A DNA stretch of 64,000 bases from Acanthochlamys bracteata (Eukaryota > Streptophyta > Magnoliopsida > Pandanales > Velloziaceae), in the NCBI GenBank assembly GCA_019914995.1, contig CM034128.1:10001501-10065500 (forward strand), given 5' to 3'. Both the position numbers and the translations under genes were made by a program. This document shows positions 24,676 to 37,392 of this stretch, in pieces. How positions within the stretch are numbered: the first letter of the stretch is position 1; every line of letters starts with the position of its first letter. Below the pieces are notes generated by a model. It was not told where the DNA came from. It worked only from the letters and a program-made list of their open reading frames with translations, and did not search any database.

Positions 24676-25536
24676 TTGTTGCATGCATGCGTCATGCTTT
24701 GTTAGTTACTGGTGTTTTACTAGGGGTTCTTATTTCTTGTTTAGAGCCCTCTGTGAATGATAATAATTATTTGTTTTTGTGTGTTGAATCTTGTTTTAAA
24801 AAATTAACTTATTGGAGGGGATATATCTCCTTGTATTCTTCTAATAAAACCTTCCGATTAGGGGATATATTATTATTCTTCTAATAATACTACTGTTGAA
24901 ACTTGAAAGTTTAACTTTTGTATTCTTATAAGAAAATAAAATAAGTTAAAATTGACCGTTTTACTTTTTTGTTTAGTTAGAAATAAGCTCAAACTAATTT
25001 TTTAGTTAAAAATAAATTATAAAAAATTATAAGAACACACTTAGAAAAAGACAATGCTGGAACAATAGTATTCCACACTATTTTCAATGCACCACCCTGC
25101 CCCGCAGTAATACATATTTCTTTTAGTGTATATTTTAATTGATAAAAAATATATTTTGTGAAATTAAATTTTGTGAAACTGAATTGATAAAAAAGAACTA
25201 GAGGTGGTGAATTTAAAATAAAGTGAAATAATAGAAATACGTTCACTTTTAAAATTTAGTAGAATAAATAAATTCTGTATAATTAAAATATAGTTATTTT
25301 TTAGAATGTATGTTACAGTATTGGTCAACTTCAATAGTTTCTTTCGTTATGTGCGATTGGGCGCACCGAAAGTCTTGCGTATAAATGGGCTACAAGAGTT
25401 GATAGCTGTTGTCAAACTACTCAGAAACCGTTTGGTTAAATTTATAAGTTTTTAATTTTTTTGAAATAATTATTTTTCTTAACTTTTTTTCAAAAAAAGT
25501 AACTGTAAACTAAGCTAACAAGAAACCTCGAAATTA
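24676..25536. other. Intergenic, 3' of BAHD and 5' of ATI gene
   Basis: Contains the BAHD 3' UTR and AT-rich spacer with T/A-rich tracts around 24900-25260. No gene seen. Confidence 0.55.
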
Positions 25537-25596
25537 CCCACGGGCTGCCGCTCATGGGTTCAATTGGAAGGAAACCCATGAGCGCCAGCCCGTGGG
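25537..25596. repeat. Near-perfect 24-bp hairpin
   Basis: Left arm 25537-25560 and right arm 25573-25596 are reverse complements with a single mismatch (C against C at the twelfth pair), separated by a 12-base loop (CAATTGGAAGGA). The arms are far more GC-rich than the surroundings (CCCACGGGCTG at the outer end, CTCATGGGTT at the inner end). It lies about 150 bases upstream of the probable ATI transcript. It could be the tip of a small transposon or a structured regulatory element; the stem is short for a plant miRNA precursor. Confidence 0.9.
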
Positions 25597-25859
25597 ATCA
25601 CTCCAAAACGGTTGCAGGTTCACAAAAAACTCTCCGGACCTGTTCGATATTAGCAACTGCTTTGTGGATCCCACCCGTCTTTATTAAAATATAAATATCC
25701 GGTCCCCGTTCTTTTTGGATTTTTGTGGTGTCTTCGTTCTCATCAGTTCGCAGTTTGGTTGGGGCCCAAGGTTTCCCTTGTCGGTACCCTTCTTCAATTT
25801 TTCTTCTCCTCCGATTCCACTCCACCCCTTATGTTCTTCTCTTTCCGTTTTGATCCTAG

Positions 25860-26484
25860 GTAACAATAATTCCATTCATTTATTGTTTATGCAATAATTT
25901 CACAGAAGCTGCTGTTGTCAGAAATTTGGTTTGTTGAGTTAGATTAGTTTTTTTTTTGGGATAATTTTGGTTGATTTGATACCGAGTTTGCATTTTTTTT
26001 TATTTGACTATGAAGAGATTTATCAGTGGAGTGTTCAAGCGATTTATTTGTAGTTGATCTTGTTGTGGTGGTGATTGTTGGGGTTAATTAGTTCTATTCT
26101 TAAGCATAATTATGGATTTGTAATATGTGAGCTGCCTGTGTTTGGAAGTTTAAGATAAGTGGCGCTAGTGGGAGTTTGGTTGGATTTTTCATTCTATTCT
26201 AAGGTATTAGATTTATGCTTACATGCGTTTGATTTTGTGCTTTTATTTTTTAACTTTTTGCTCTTCTTTACAAATATTTACTCCTACAGAAACATTTAAT
26301 CTCCCATACTGCGGTTTGGAGAAAATTTCATCTTCAAACAATCAAGTCAGATTGAATTCTCACTCTTGTTCATTTCTAGTCTGTAAAGTGGTAGATGATT
26401 CTTTATGGGAATTTGTTATGACGTGAACGTTATTAGCTCTGTTATTTTTTGTTTAATTGATCTAGAGCATTTATCCTTTATCAG
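25860..26484 (+). other. Probable 5' UTR intron of the ATI gene
   Basis: A good donor (CCTAG|GTAACA) at 25860 and acceptor (TTATCAG|GTAG) ending 26484, 12 bases before the ATG, bracket T-rich sequence without coding frames. This suggests a leader intron with a first non-coding exon around 25700-25859. Confidence 0.5.
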
Positions 26485-26496
26485 GTAGTTTGTAAG

Positions 26497-28658
26497 ATGG
26501 CAGGTGAGGAGAAGATAGAGGACTGGGAAGTAGTTTCTCCCATGGCCGCTGCTTATGAAGCTGTTGCACCTAGACCAAATCACTTTGACAACGAGTGTCC
26601 TGATGAGGAGGTGAATGGAGGAAATATGGTTTCAGATCCCTTATTTATGTCTCGTCACTTTGTTTTCCCACCTAATGAGCACGAGAACCTCTTTAAAGAG
26701 CCTGAGTGCAGTGATATTAACAAGGAAACATGCTATGAGGATGTTAATCCTGCTGAGGAGGACAAGGGTGCAACTAAGCAAACTGGAGAAGAAGTTTGGA
26801 AGGTGAAAACTGATCATAGACTTCAAGGGATGGATTTGTTTGACGAGGGGAAGAGTTTTAACTCAATGGACTTTGGTAGGAGTAAGACATTTGAAGGACT
26901 GAGCTTCGTTGAAGAAGATAACACTTTATATTGTGGTCCAGGATTCGATGACCTGAACATTGAAATTAGAGAGCAGGTGGACAAAATGGAGCAGGATAAC
27001 CCCTCTCAGAATGTCCAGGGTTCTCCTTTAGAGAATAGAAATGTGCCTAGGTCTAATGATGAAAATAAATGTGTGAAGTCTGGAGTTCCTAGTGAGGCAT
27101 GGTGGAGGAGACGGGCAGCTTATCTTTATAGCCAGGCCAAAGAGGCCAACTCATTTTGGTCAATTGTGGTGGCTGCTGCACTGATGGGGTTTGTAATCCT
27201 GGGACAGCAATGGCAGCGTGAAAAACTGCAGGTTCAACAGCTAAAGTGGCAATTCAGCATCAGTGAGGAGGTGGGTTGAGTTACTTGAGTACTTATTGCA
27301 AAGTTTCATGGATTGTCTTGTACCTTATATGCTTTAATTCTGTCTTTTCTAGATTTAGTTTCTTTGGCTGAAATTTTGTACTCTCCATTCTTTGTCATAG
27401 TGCCTTTGGTGATATGGTTGCATCTTCCTTGAGTATATGTTGAAGTTGTTTATGTTGAAATTGTTTCATAGCGGAGACTTTAGGAAGTAAGTCAAATTTA
27501 AGTTGGACTACCATTTACACCAAAGAGTTTTCCAGTCATGTTTTCATATATTATACTGGAGGTTTTTGATAAGCTAATTAGCGGACATGCAGAGACACAT
27601 GCTTTAGTGCATCCTTGTGTACAAGCTTTTGATGTACAATAGGGACTTAATGAGAAACACCTTTGCAATGCGTAAGGATAGAAATCACCCTTATGTGCAG
27701 CCGCGAAAAGAATATTGAATAAGATTGGGTGTTTTTTCCTACTTTGGATTCTGTTGCTAAGCAGAGATTTTCTCAGAAGTTTTGGGATCCCTGTGGTATG
27801 TAGGAATACTGAACTGTATATAAATTTTGTGAGTGTATCATGCATGTCTTATGGATTTATTGTGGAGGATTGCAATATACGTTTATATGGTTATTATGCT
27901 TTGCTGCTTTAAGTTTGTACTTGCAGCCACTGTGGACATTGTTGGTGTACCATGTGCACTTATTTCTGCAACATTTGTTATCTTTGTTGTGCATTAATGA
28001 AGACATAAGTGACAGTAGTGGTTTTTCATCAAAAGTATATGGTGCCTCATGTGGCTTTGGAAGAAAACTACAAAGGTGTAAGCCTAATAACTTTGGAAGT
28101 TGGTTATTCTATAGTTGCTTTATTTTTCATGTTTTGCATTGAGAGAGATATTAGAGTACATGCATTTACATGCAGACTCATACATGTAAATCATCTTTTT
28201 TTTTTCTTTTTGCCTGAGTGAGTTATGCTAGCTTGCTACAGAGTGAGATCTGTTGCCATTCGCTATCCTGGTACTCTTTTCACTTAGATGTTTTAATGAC
28301 ACGTTTCATTAGCCGGTGCTTTGTCTTTAGAAATCTATGTGACTGAACTTCAAGTTATAACTGTCTACATCGGAGCGTATAACATTATTCTTCTTTATCT
28401 TTATTTTGATTTTTCTAGTATTGATAGCCAAGGTTAGCAATCATATCATCACGTTCAAGATGCAGTCTTAGCTGATAAGTTGTTTAATGCGAGTCAGTTG
28501 ACTTTTGTTCATGAAACACTAATGAATATTTTACTGTCTGACAGAGACTGAGCTGGACATTCAGACCATTTACTAGGTTGAAAGATGTTTTCGTTGGTGG
28601 CAATCAGCAGTGCCCCTTAAGCCAAAATGCCTTTGTTTCCGGTCATGTAGATTGTTAA
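26497..28658 (+). CDS. ATI1: ATG8-interacting protein (ATI1/ATI2-like)
   Basis: Selective-autophagy receptor-like membrane protein of plastids and ER bodies. Exon 1 is 26497-27270; exon 2 is 28545-28658 after a 1274-base intron; about 295 residues. Seen: an acidic N-terminus with DWEVV (Trp10 to Val13 fit a W-x-x-V ATG8-interacting motif preceded by Glu-Asp); an acidic disordered middle; WWRRRAAYLYSQAKEAN followed by one hydrophobic segment (FWSIVVAAALMGFVILG, ~220-236); and a C-terminal tail with RLKDVFVGG near the end of the frame. This order agrees with remembered ATI1/ATI2. The second exon was accepted because it continues in frame from GAGGAG and restores the expected RLKDV tail. If exon 1 were unspliced the protein would stop at 27279. 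Confidence 0.8.
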
Positions 28659-31600
28659 TACTGTTGATGACAATGTGATGAGTCTGATGAAGATGGCACT
28701 ATAATGATGATGACGAAAGTATAGGTTGAACGTAGTGGCGGTGGCCAGGGCAAGCTTAGTTATGTATGTAATGAATGGCTGAGGACAGTTGACAAACTTG
28801 TATGAGTGCTCAATATTGGATTTGCTGTAAACAAAGCCTAAGATGTATATATTTTCTGTTATGCATGTATGGGTTCTGGTGTTAATTGTTTAATTTGATG
28901 AAGTGGTCTGTATTTTTTAGTTGCTATGTTATGTATGTTGATGGTATTATTCAGTAATTAGGGTGAGCTGTCATAACTGCAGGCAAGTGGTTGAGAAAAT
29001 TAACATTTTCTTCTCATTTGGAGTTCTAGTTCATATGTATCGACTGGATTTGGCAGGTAAAGCGTTCTGGTGGAAGATATGACAGAAAATGGAGTCGGAG
29101 AGTACTGGCAAAAGAGCTGCATTCTTTGCCTTGGATTGTGATTGTTAGCTGGATGGTCCGGCTCAAAGATAACTTTCTGGTTTGCTTTCTCTTAAATCTC
29201 TGATGGTGATGTCTCTCCTTCCCGTAATTTTTCATATATAGAAGTTAGCCAATGACTTGCAACCTATAAAATGGTAGAGCTGTTTGCACATTATCTTGAA
29301 TGAATGAGTAAATAAGTTAAAGTTTTTATACGGTTGTACTCTATTATCGTGCCGCCGAACCTCTATCAGTTATTGATATTGTTATGCCCTGACTACTGAA
29401 GTATTTCTTTTGTAGTTTCTTGCACAAAATGTAAATAGTGGAAATTTCTTTCTTTAAATGGATTTATCTGACTTGTTTTCACCATAGCAGGAAGACATTT
29501 AGAAAGAGGAACCAGCGGAGGGATCGAATCAACCTACGAAGAAGAGATCTAGCGTGGGCTCAAGTTCTCACAGGTACATATATTGAAACAGTTCGCAAGC
29601 AGGTCAGTTGGATAATTTGCATGAAGTCAAATCTTGGCACCTAGTATTGCATATTTATTAACATCATAAGGAATTTGGCATATGCTTTTGCTTACTTGCT
29701 TAGAGTGTGTTCTTTTGCACATAGAAATTATTTTTTTTACTAAAAAATTATTTTTAATTTATTTTTAATTATAAAAAATATAAAAAGTTATTTTCAATTT
29801 ATTTTTTAATTAAAAAATATTATTTTTAACAATTTATTTTTAAAAAATAATTTTTAAAAATTTACTTCTAAAGTTAAAAGAACGGACCCTTAAATTGGCA
29901 TCACGTACACGCGAGAAATAGCATGTGTATGATTCTGTTATTAAATACGGCAGTGTGCCAATTCCATGCATGGCCAAGCACAGCGCCCACAGGGACCGGG
30001 AATTTGAGCACTAACATGCCCATGCCCCGTCTTTCCGGTTCCCTGCATCACCGCAAGTGAACCAGCAACAACCAGCGAGGCATTAATCGTTTCTTTTCGA
30101 AAGAAACTATCAGCCTTTCGAATTCTTTCCAGAAATCCAAGCTGCAGCAGTAGTAGTGTAGTAATAGGCATCTGCTTTCTGTATCTTTGTTAGATCTGAT
30201 GCTAGCGGGTGCGTTTGACGGTGCATATTAAAAATTATTTTTTATTTTTTTATTATATATTTTTTAATATATATTTTATAAATATATTTAAAATTTTAAA
30301 TAATGTAGAAAAATTTTACGTAATAAAATTTTTTTATTATAAATTTTTATTTTTTATTTAAATAAAAAATAAAACTTATTTTCTAAAATAAATAAAAATA
30401 TTTTTTATTTTAAAAAAAATTATTTTATAAATAATTTCAAACGCACCCGCTCTCCTGTGACCACCCGGTTCAATCTTATTATCCGTACTTGAGCATGTAA
30501 CATAAGCTGTTCGTTGCACGTGGAAAAGGATTTGTGCTTTTGGTCCACTATCACTTTAGCCTCACTGTTACTGCATTGCAACCTCCGGCTCGCCATTGAT
30601 TAACAAAATCTTAGTTCTTTACAAGCGCAAGTAGCATTAAAATATTTTGATAAAAATATAAAAATCAGAAGTATTAATTAATAGCTTGGGTTTATAATAT
30701 TTTCAGCTTAACAGTTAGTCTAGTTAATAATCAGAAGTCGAGATTAGCGAAGGGCATATTTACTGATGCTTCAAACTCGGATTATCTTTTTTTTTGTTAA
30801 AAGTTGAGTTTGCAGAATTTGTTTGTTTACCGCTTATTTTCTCATAATTTAATTTTAAACTCTATTTTTTATAATTGTATTTTAAATTAAAAAATTATTG
30901 TAAATTCATCTTCAATAAAAATAAATATAAAAATAAATTAATTTTAATAATTATTTTTAAAGTAACTTATTTTTGTATAATTAAAAACAAAAGCAAGCCT
31001 AAAATTAAGGTGCAAGTAAGCATTTCTTTTAACATTTGAAAATTTTTTAAACTGGATTTTAAGTTTAACAGCTCTACTAAACATACGTACGTTAATCGAA
31101 TGCTTAGTGATAAAAAGAACCTGACCGAATGAGTGAGTACAAAATTTAAAACAGGGGACGAAACAAAGAAGCATGAAACATTCCAAGGGTTATCCTAAAT
31201 AAAACTTTCAATAATTAAATCAGAAGAAGACATCTAACCTTTGATTGATTAATTAATTAATTAAAGTTTTATTTAATTTAATGCTATTGGCTGCTGCGTG
31301 CAAGCAAAAACAAAACCCTCTATGTAACCTTTAATCAAATTCTAAAAACATCAAATTCTAAAAACATTAAAATAACATTACTAATCCTACAATGATACTA
31401 TTAAAATATAGTTGACCTAATATTGCAAAATTAGTTATACCTAATGTGGTCCCACTATTCAGGCGCACGAGTGGCGCACATAACCCCAGCGTAACGGAAC
31501 CCTATGCAATAAAATATACGGAATTTCCTCGAACCCCATTAAACAAATAAACGGAATCTCCTTATACTTCTATAATCCAACGGTCGTGATTGTTTAATCA

Positions 31601-32841
31601 ATCAATTCAAATAATTGAATTTCGCGCATATGCTACCTGATTTAGGTTAACTGATTGAATAGCGTATATTTAATTCAAATTTATTTTAAATCTCCTGTTT
31701 AACTTTTATTCATGAATATTATACATTCACTTTTAGTTTTTAAAATGAATTCTCTTCCGAACTCAGAACTCAGTTTTATTCAATTTTATAATAACATTTT
31801 AGATGCAAAAAGATTAATCTAAAAAATATTAATATTGAATAAAAATTAAATATAGTAAAATTTTACTAAAAAATTGGTTAAAATATACTTAAATTAAAAT
31901 AAAAAAAAGCTCGATGGTCGCATAATGTAACATAAGATTGACAATTTTAAGTAACAATAGGGTTTATGAAAAGTTTTAAAGATCTGTTTTAATCAACCGG
32001 TAACGATATCTTATGTTAAAGAATGAAATTGAGTCTAGTTAGAAAATTTAATTTAAAATTCAGATTCCGGTGCGACACCGTGCGGCCAACAAAGAACCGT
32101 GCAGGTCGCATTTGGATTTAACTACATGAGTCATATTTATCACAATTTAAAATACATTTTAAAATAAATTTTCAACTATGATTATAACTGAAAATTCTCT
32201 CAAATGAACTACCAATATTGTTCCAAGCCGTATTATAATTAAAAATTTTACAAATTTATTATTAATTAAATTGTACAATTCTTTTAACTTGTGTGATTTT
32301 TATACGAGCATATTTTTTTAGTATATATTACTTTTTCTAATAAAATTTTTCTATATTAGAATATATATTTATAAAATTTTTGTACTAATTTATATATATT
32401 ATATATATTTATAAGACTTTTTGAATTTATGTTTATTTAAAAGCTTTACAAATACAGTCAGAATCAAACTGTGGAATTTAATAAACATATTTTATTTTGA
32501 GTATTAGAGAGAATCACATTAAAGCTAAAAAAGTGAAGGAAAGATATTTTAATTTTTTACTCAAATATGACTAAAGAAATAAAGTTTTAAAAATCTAGAA
32601 AACGAATTTGGACGGACGTGGCCTATTTAATCAAAAAAACCCTGACGTTTTTCGCTCGAAGCATTTTCTGCCGTGTTTGACCTTCGCAGCGTATACTCTC
32701 TCTCTCATCTCTTCTCTCTCTATCCATTTTCTTTCAAGAAAGCTGAGATTTTTAGGAAAGAACAAAGAGCAAAACCGAAGATTTAGAACTATGAATTAAT
32801 AGATTTTCCTGTAAATTTTAGATTCAGGAGAAGGAGAGAAG
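28659..32841. other. Intergenic, ATI 3' flank to the At1g76660-like gene
   Basis: The first few hundred bases are probably ATI 3' UTR. Two T/A-rich foldback elements lie at about 29720-29890 and 30204-30451. From 30600 to 32600 the sequence is AT-rich without recognisable genes. CT-rich leader sequence of the next gene begins near 32695. A frame on the minus strand at 29941-30171 shows no domain. Confidence 0.55.
30204..30451. mobile_element. AT-rich MITE with 15-bp perfect terminal inverted repeats
   Basis: AGCGGGTGCGTTTGA at 30204-30218 is exactly inverted at 30437-30451. The 218 bases between are almost entirely A and T. A size of 248 bases, inverted ends and no coding capacity fit a MITE. 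The GGGTGCGTTTG end resembles Tourist/PIF- or hAT-type MITEs. No clear target-site duplication was identified by eye. Confidence 0.8.
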
Positions 32842-35790
32842 ATGATGATGATGGGTGGAACGAATGATAGCGTGGAGATTGTCAACGCTGCGGCTACTGC
32901 AATCGTTTCAGCTGAGGCACGAGTTCAGCAGATCACGGCTCCGGTAATTTTCTTTGATTAATGCATAGATGGTGTTCCTTTAGTGCTTTGTGTAGGTTTT
33001 TGGAACTTTGGAAGTTGTGAGGTCCAAGCTAACTTCTGCGTACGAGTGAATTTGTGACTTTTGATTTTATCAGATTAGCATGATGAAGTAAGCAGATACA
33101 AAGTTGAAGTTAAAGATTGAATCTTTTCGTTTCTGTATTTTAATTTAAAAAAAAAAAAATTAATAAGGATAAGTTGTAAGTTGGGGAAATTTGGATTGTT
33201 ATGGATATGGAATGATTTTGATATAAATTTTAGATGGATCAGGTAAAGATAGAACTTTGCAGATGAAGTAAAAGATCTGATGTTTAAGGTAGAGTGTAGA
33301 TTGATGATCTTTTCTTAGCTCTGAATTTGAGATGGTTCTGTGGCTGTTTAAATATTTTTTCAATGTTGGTGGATGTAGTCAAGTGGTATAGTTGATATTG
33401 GGTTTTCTTCTTCGGAGCAGTTGACCGAGCAACACATCTGTATGTAATGATTTATCTTGAAGACCCTTTTGTTCGGGTCTTGGAGGAAATATACAATCTT
33501 TGAGTTCGAATATGTGGTTAGTCGGCTTTTTGTATGCAGCATGCTCTAGAATAGAAATTCTGCATAGGGTTTGTTGTACCGTAATAGAAGTGAAATTATC
33601 TATTTTGGGAAAGATTTATCTGTATTTCACTGCATAATTTACCTCAGTTAAACACAGTCTGCTGAATACCTTTGAATCTGGAGTCAGTCAAGAACATGTT
33701 AAATGCTGACATGAGGTAGATCGCTATGCTATTGTACGGTATACTGCTTGTGATTATTACAGCATTTATTCACTGCACTGATTGTAGGAATCTAGAGGAC
33801 AGCTTTATGGTACTTGGTTGAAGTATAGAACCAATTACTGAAATTAAGCAACCACTGGAGTCTGCTGTTTGTACGTTCATCAATGCTTATGTCACTCGCA
33901 TCCGTGGCAGAGTATCAGATTTGCAATTTTTTTTAAAAACTTTAGGGCATATCGTGTTGGATACTGTTTTTCTTTATCTTGTGATGTGGTTTGATGACAG
34001 CTGTAGCATTGATGTTGAAGTCAAAATATTTGGCATTGTTTACTATGCTTTTAAGCCTTCCAGCTATTCTATATGTTTCTTTTATTTTTGACTTCCCGAT
34101 GACATTTCTCCACTCATCATCTTTAAGTTAGTTTATGGCAGTAAGTTCTAATGGGAAGGGTCTCAAGGTGTATTAGCTCCAACCTGTTTTTGGGTTATAG
34201 AACAAAGACCTTGAAGGTGTACACACTAGGTCACAGATTAAAGTACCCGCTGTCCTACTACTGCTTGATGGCGTCATCCATAGAGTCTTTTCTAAGATTA
34301 ATGAGCTATATTGCTATAAAGGTCTGCAAAATTGTGCAGTTTATGGTGAAGGATCTTACCTGCAGTTCTTTTATCTGTTCATGGGCATACTAAACTTTTC
34401 TTTTAAAACTTTAATGTTGGCTACTATAGTAGCATGCGTCTTCTTTAGATGTTAATGAGGAATCATAGACTGTAGAGGATCTAGAGATCTAACTGTGTGA
34501 TTATGAAAATTTCTAACATTTTGGCTCTTCCTTTGATCCATCTTCTTAACATGCTGGTTCAGAAGGTTACTGCTGTATTTCGGTCCAAAGTTTTTTCCAT
34601 TTCTCAATGAAACTTTTGAACTTTTCTTTTGACAGAGAAGAAGATGGGGCGCCTTTTTTGGTGCATATTGGTGTTTTGGATCTCAGAGAAACACCAAGAG
34701 AATCAACCATGCTGTTCTTGTTCCAGAACCAACATTGTCTAACAGTAATCCTACTTCAAGTGACAGCCAAACCCACCAGTCTGCTGTCGTACTTCCATTT
34801 GTTGCTCCTCCTTCTTCCCCAGCTTCTTTCCTTCAATCAGAACCACCATCTGCTACTCTCTCACCTACAGGTGGACTTTCTCTTTCTGCTCTCTCTGCCA
34901 CTTCTTATTCTTCCCCTGGCCCAGCTTCCATTTTTGCTATTGGCCCGTATGCGCATGAGATGCAGTTAGTATCTCCTCCTGTCTTCTCCACCTTCACTAC
35001 TGAACCGTCTACTGCAAACTTCACCCCTCCTCCTGAACCAGTACAACTAACAACACCTTCATCACCTGAGGTGCCGTTTGCTAAGTTTTTGATGTCTTCT
35101 TTAAATTCAAATGGTAAAAAGAGTGAATTATATGAGTTCCCAACATATCAACTATATCCAGGAAGCCCTATAGGCCACCTCATATCCCCAAGTTCAGTTT
35201 GCTCTGGCACCTCATCGCCTTTGCCTGATTTAGACTTTCATTTGCCTGATCTCAATACCCGTCCAGCCTTCCCAACAGGTGAACCACCAAAAATACTGTC
35301 TGCTGAAGGTCTTGCTGCACGCAAGCTAGCACCCAGGCATACATCTACTGGTTCACTTTTGGACGGCCATATTCCGCCCATTATTACGAGGCCTCGAAAT
35401 GATGAAACTACTTATAACCAGAGAGTATCCTTTGAATTGACTCCTGAAGAGGTTGCTCGTTGTATGGACAAGAAACGAACCACTTTTGTTGAACCTGCAC
35501 AAGAATCTATCGTAGCCATGTCCAGTTCTGCCGCTCCAAGTAATACTGATGAATCACATGATAGTGGTGGTCTCCCTCTTGATAAATCCTATCATGACTT
35601 GCCGCAGAGGCCACAGTCTCCAGTTTCCCTTGCTCCAAACAAGGATTTCAATTTTGACAACTCTGATGGTGCCCTTCCAGATTCGAGTCTAAAAGCTGAT
35701 TGGTGGGCGAATGGGAAAGTTGCTGGTAATGAAGCCTGTAATCGCAAAAAGTGGGCAATCTTCCCCATGATACAACCTGGTGTCAGTTGA
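32842..35790 (+). CDS. Proline/serine-rich protein, At1g76660-like
   Basis: Exon 1 is 32842-32943, exon 2 34636-35790, joined in phase 0 across a 1692-base intron; about 418 residues. Seen: a start with four Met codons; VNAAATAIVSAEARVQQ; then RRRWGAFFGAYWCFGSQ right after the intron (residues ~35-51); FVAPPSSPASFLQSEPPSA; PASIFAIGPYAHE; TPPPEPVQLTTPSSPEVPFA; and the C-terminal KKWAIFPMIQPGVS. This order matches the plant family often labelled 'hydroxyproline-rich glycoprotein family' (At1g76660, At5g52430), from memory. No signal peptide is present, so that label is misleading; the biochemical function is unknown. No enzyme motif is visible. Which of the four Met codons is used cannot be decided. 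Confidence 0.85.
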
Positions 35791-37392
35791 TTCCTGATCT
35801 TGATCTGTGTCATTCGTATGCATAAGGCTCGCCTGGCTTCCCTAATGAAACAAGATGATCTCTTCATACCCTTTGTTATCTGTGCAAACCAATATATCAA
35901 AAGGCCTTTGATTTGTAAGGCAGATAGCGAAGGCGCATTTTTGCATATCGAATGTTTTAGGAAGATTACTGTTGTAAAATCAGTAGCAGTTCAGCTTCTT
36001 GCAATGTTTCTGTTGTAATGGTTATTCACACCCTCCACCAATAGGTTCTGGTAAACTTCTTGTTTAAAATAGGCAGTCGCTGGATGTAGGTTTTTGTTGT
36101 TCTTACTGTAGTAAAGTTTCCAGTGAGATGTTGTTGCATATGCAGATAAAGCGTGTTTCAAATGTTCGTAACCAAGTTTCGTGAAAGTTAAAATTAAAAA
36201 ATTAAATTTTTTGAAAAATAAAGTGAAAGTAGAGTTTAATATTTATATTTCAATAAATTTTAGAAGTGCATTAAAAATTAAAAGATATAGTTGTATTAGG
36301 GAGTGTGCAAATAAAAAGGTTAGAATTAAAATTTCGCATGTGAAAGTAAAATTTTGAATTTTTTATAATTGAAATATATAAATTATTCAAAATTTAAAAT
36401 TTGACGAAAAAAAATGGAGTTATATACGTTTGAAATATACCTTTATACGTACCAGAGACTAATAAGTCTCACTTGGATAGTGCAACAATCTCTGATATCC
36501 TATTTCCATTATCAGAATGTAGTTTATATAAGATGTTTAACTGTTTACTTCTGTGCTGTGTTACTGTAAGTAGAGTTGCTGCTAATTTCAGGATTCCATC
36601 GCTGTGCACTGGGACATGTTATGAAGGCCGGTTGCTGTATTACAATATGCACGGCGATTCCTTAGTGCATTCTTCATCTTTCAGTTGTTCGAGTACAGAT
36701 TTGACTCTCTTTCATTTTTCGTTGCACAAAATTTAACCATCGGCAATAGATGAGCACATCATACTACTGTTCCCATTTTTTGGGCAATTTTGATGAAAGC
36801 AACATGTGTAAATAATTCAGCCAACTCATTTTGATGAAACTAACTCAGGTGCGTTTTACAATGCGTTCTAAAAAAATAATTTTTTATTTTTTCAGTTCAT
36901 TATTTTTAACAAACATATAATTTTTTAATTTTTTTAAATTTTAAATAATATAAAAGTATTTATATAATAAAAATTTATTATTATTTATTGTTTTTTAAAT
37001 TAAAAAATAACATTTATTTTTATAAATAAATAAAAAAAATATTTTAAAAAAAATAGTTTCAAAGATCCCTCAAGGCAACTTGATGAAAGCAGCATGTGTA
37101 CATAATTCAATGGAATACCATACAAAATTAAAAAAAGTTCAAAACTAGAGATTCCTTCTTGCTTCCCACGGTTTTTGGAAAGTCGAGCAAAATCAAAAAG
37201 AGAAAAAGAAAAAAAAAACATTCCCAAATTCATTTCAGGTCTTCAACAACGGATTTTAGTTGAATCTGTCCCTTGATTTTGTTTTGTATTGTACATATTG
37301 CAAAATGTAATTTAAAGAAGCATCATTATGCGAAAATGTAATTAAGAAACCCTAAGTTAATTTTCAGTTTTTCGAAGATTTGGTTCTCATGT
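35791..37392. other. Intergenic
   Basis: 3' UTR of the preceding gene to about 36150, then AT-rich spacer. A T/A foldback-like block at about 36845-37070 starts GGTGCGTTTTAC and ends near TAGTTTCAAAG. No gene seen. Confidence 0.55.

Noticed and set aside
28661-28730. TGATGA-rich stretch resembling C/D-box snoRNA motifs
   Set aside because: Multiple overlapping TGATGA words come from a GAT repeat in the probable ATI 3' UTR; no paired terminal stem or properly placed D box was found.
29941-30171. 76-codon minus-strand frame starting with a Leu-rich stretch
   Set aside because: No family resemblance, and it lies in spacer between two AT-rich foldback elements; length is compatible with chance.
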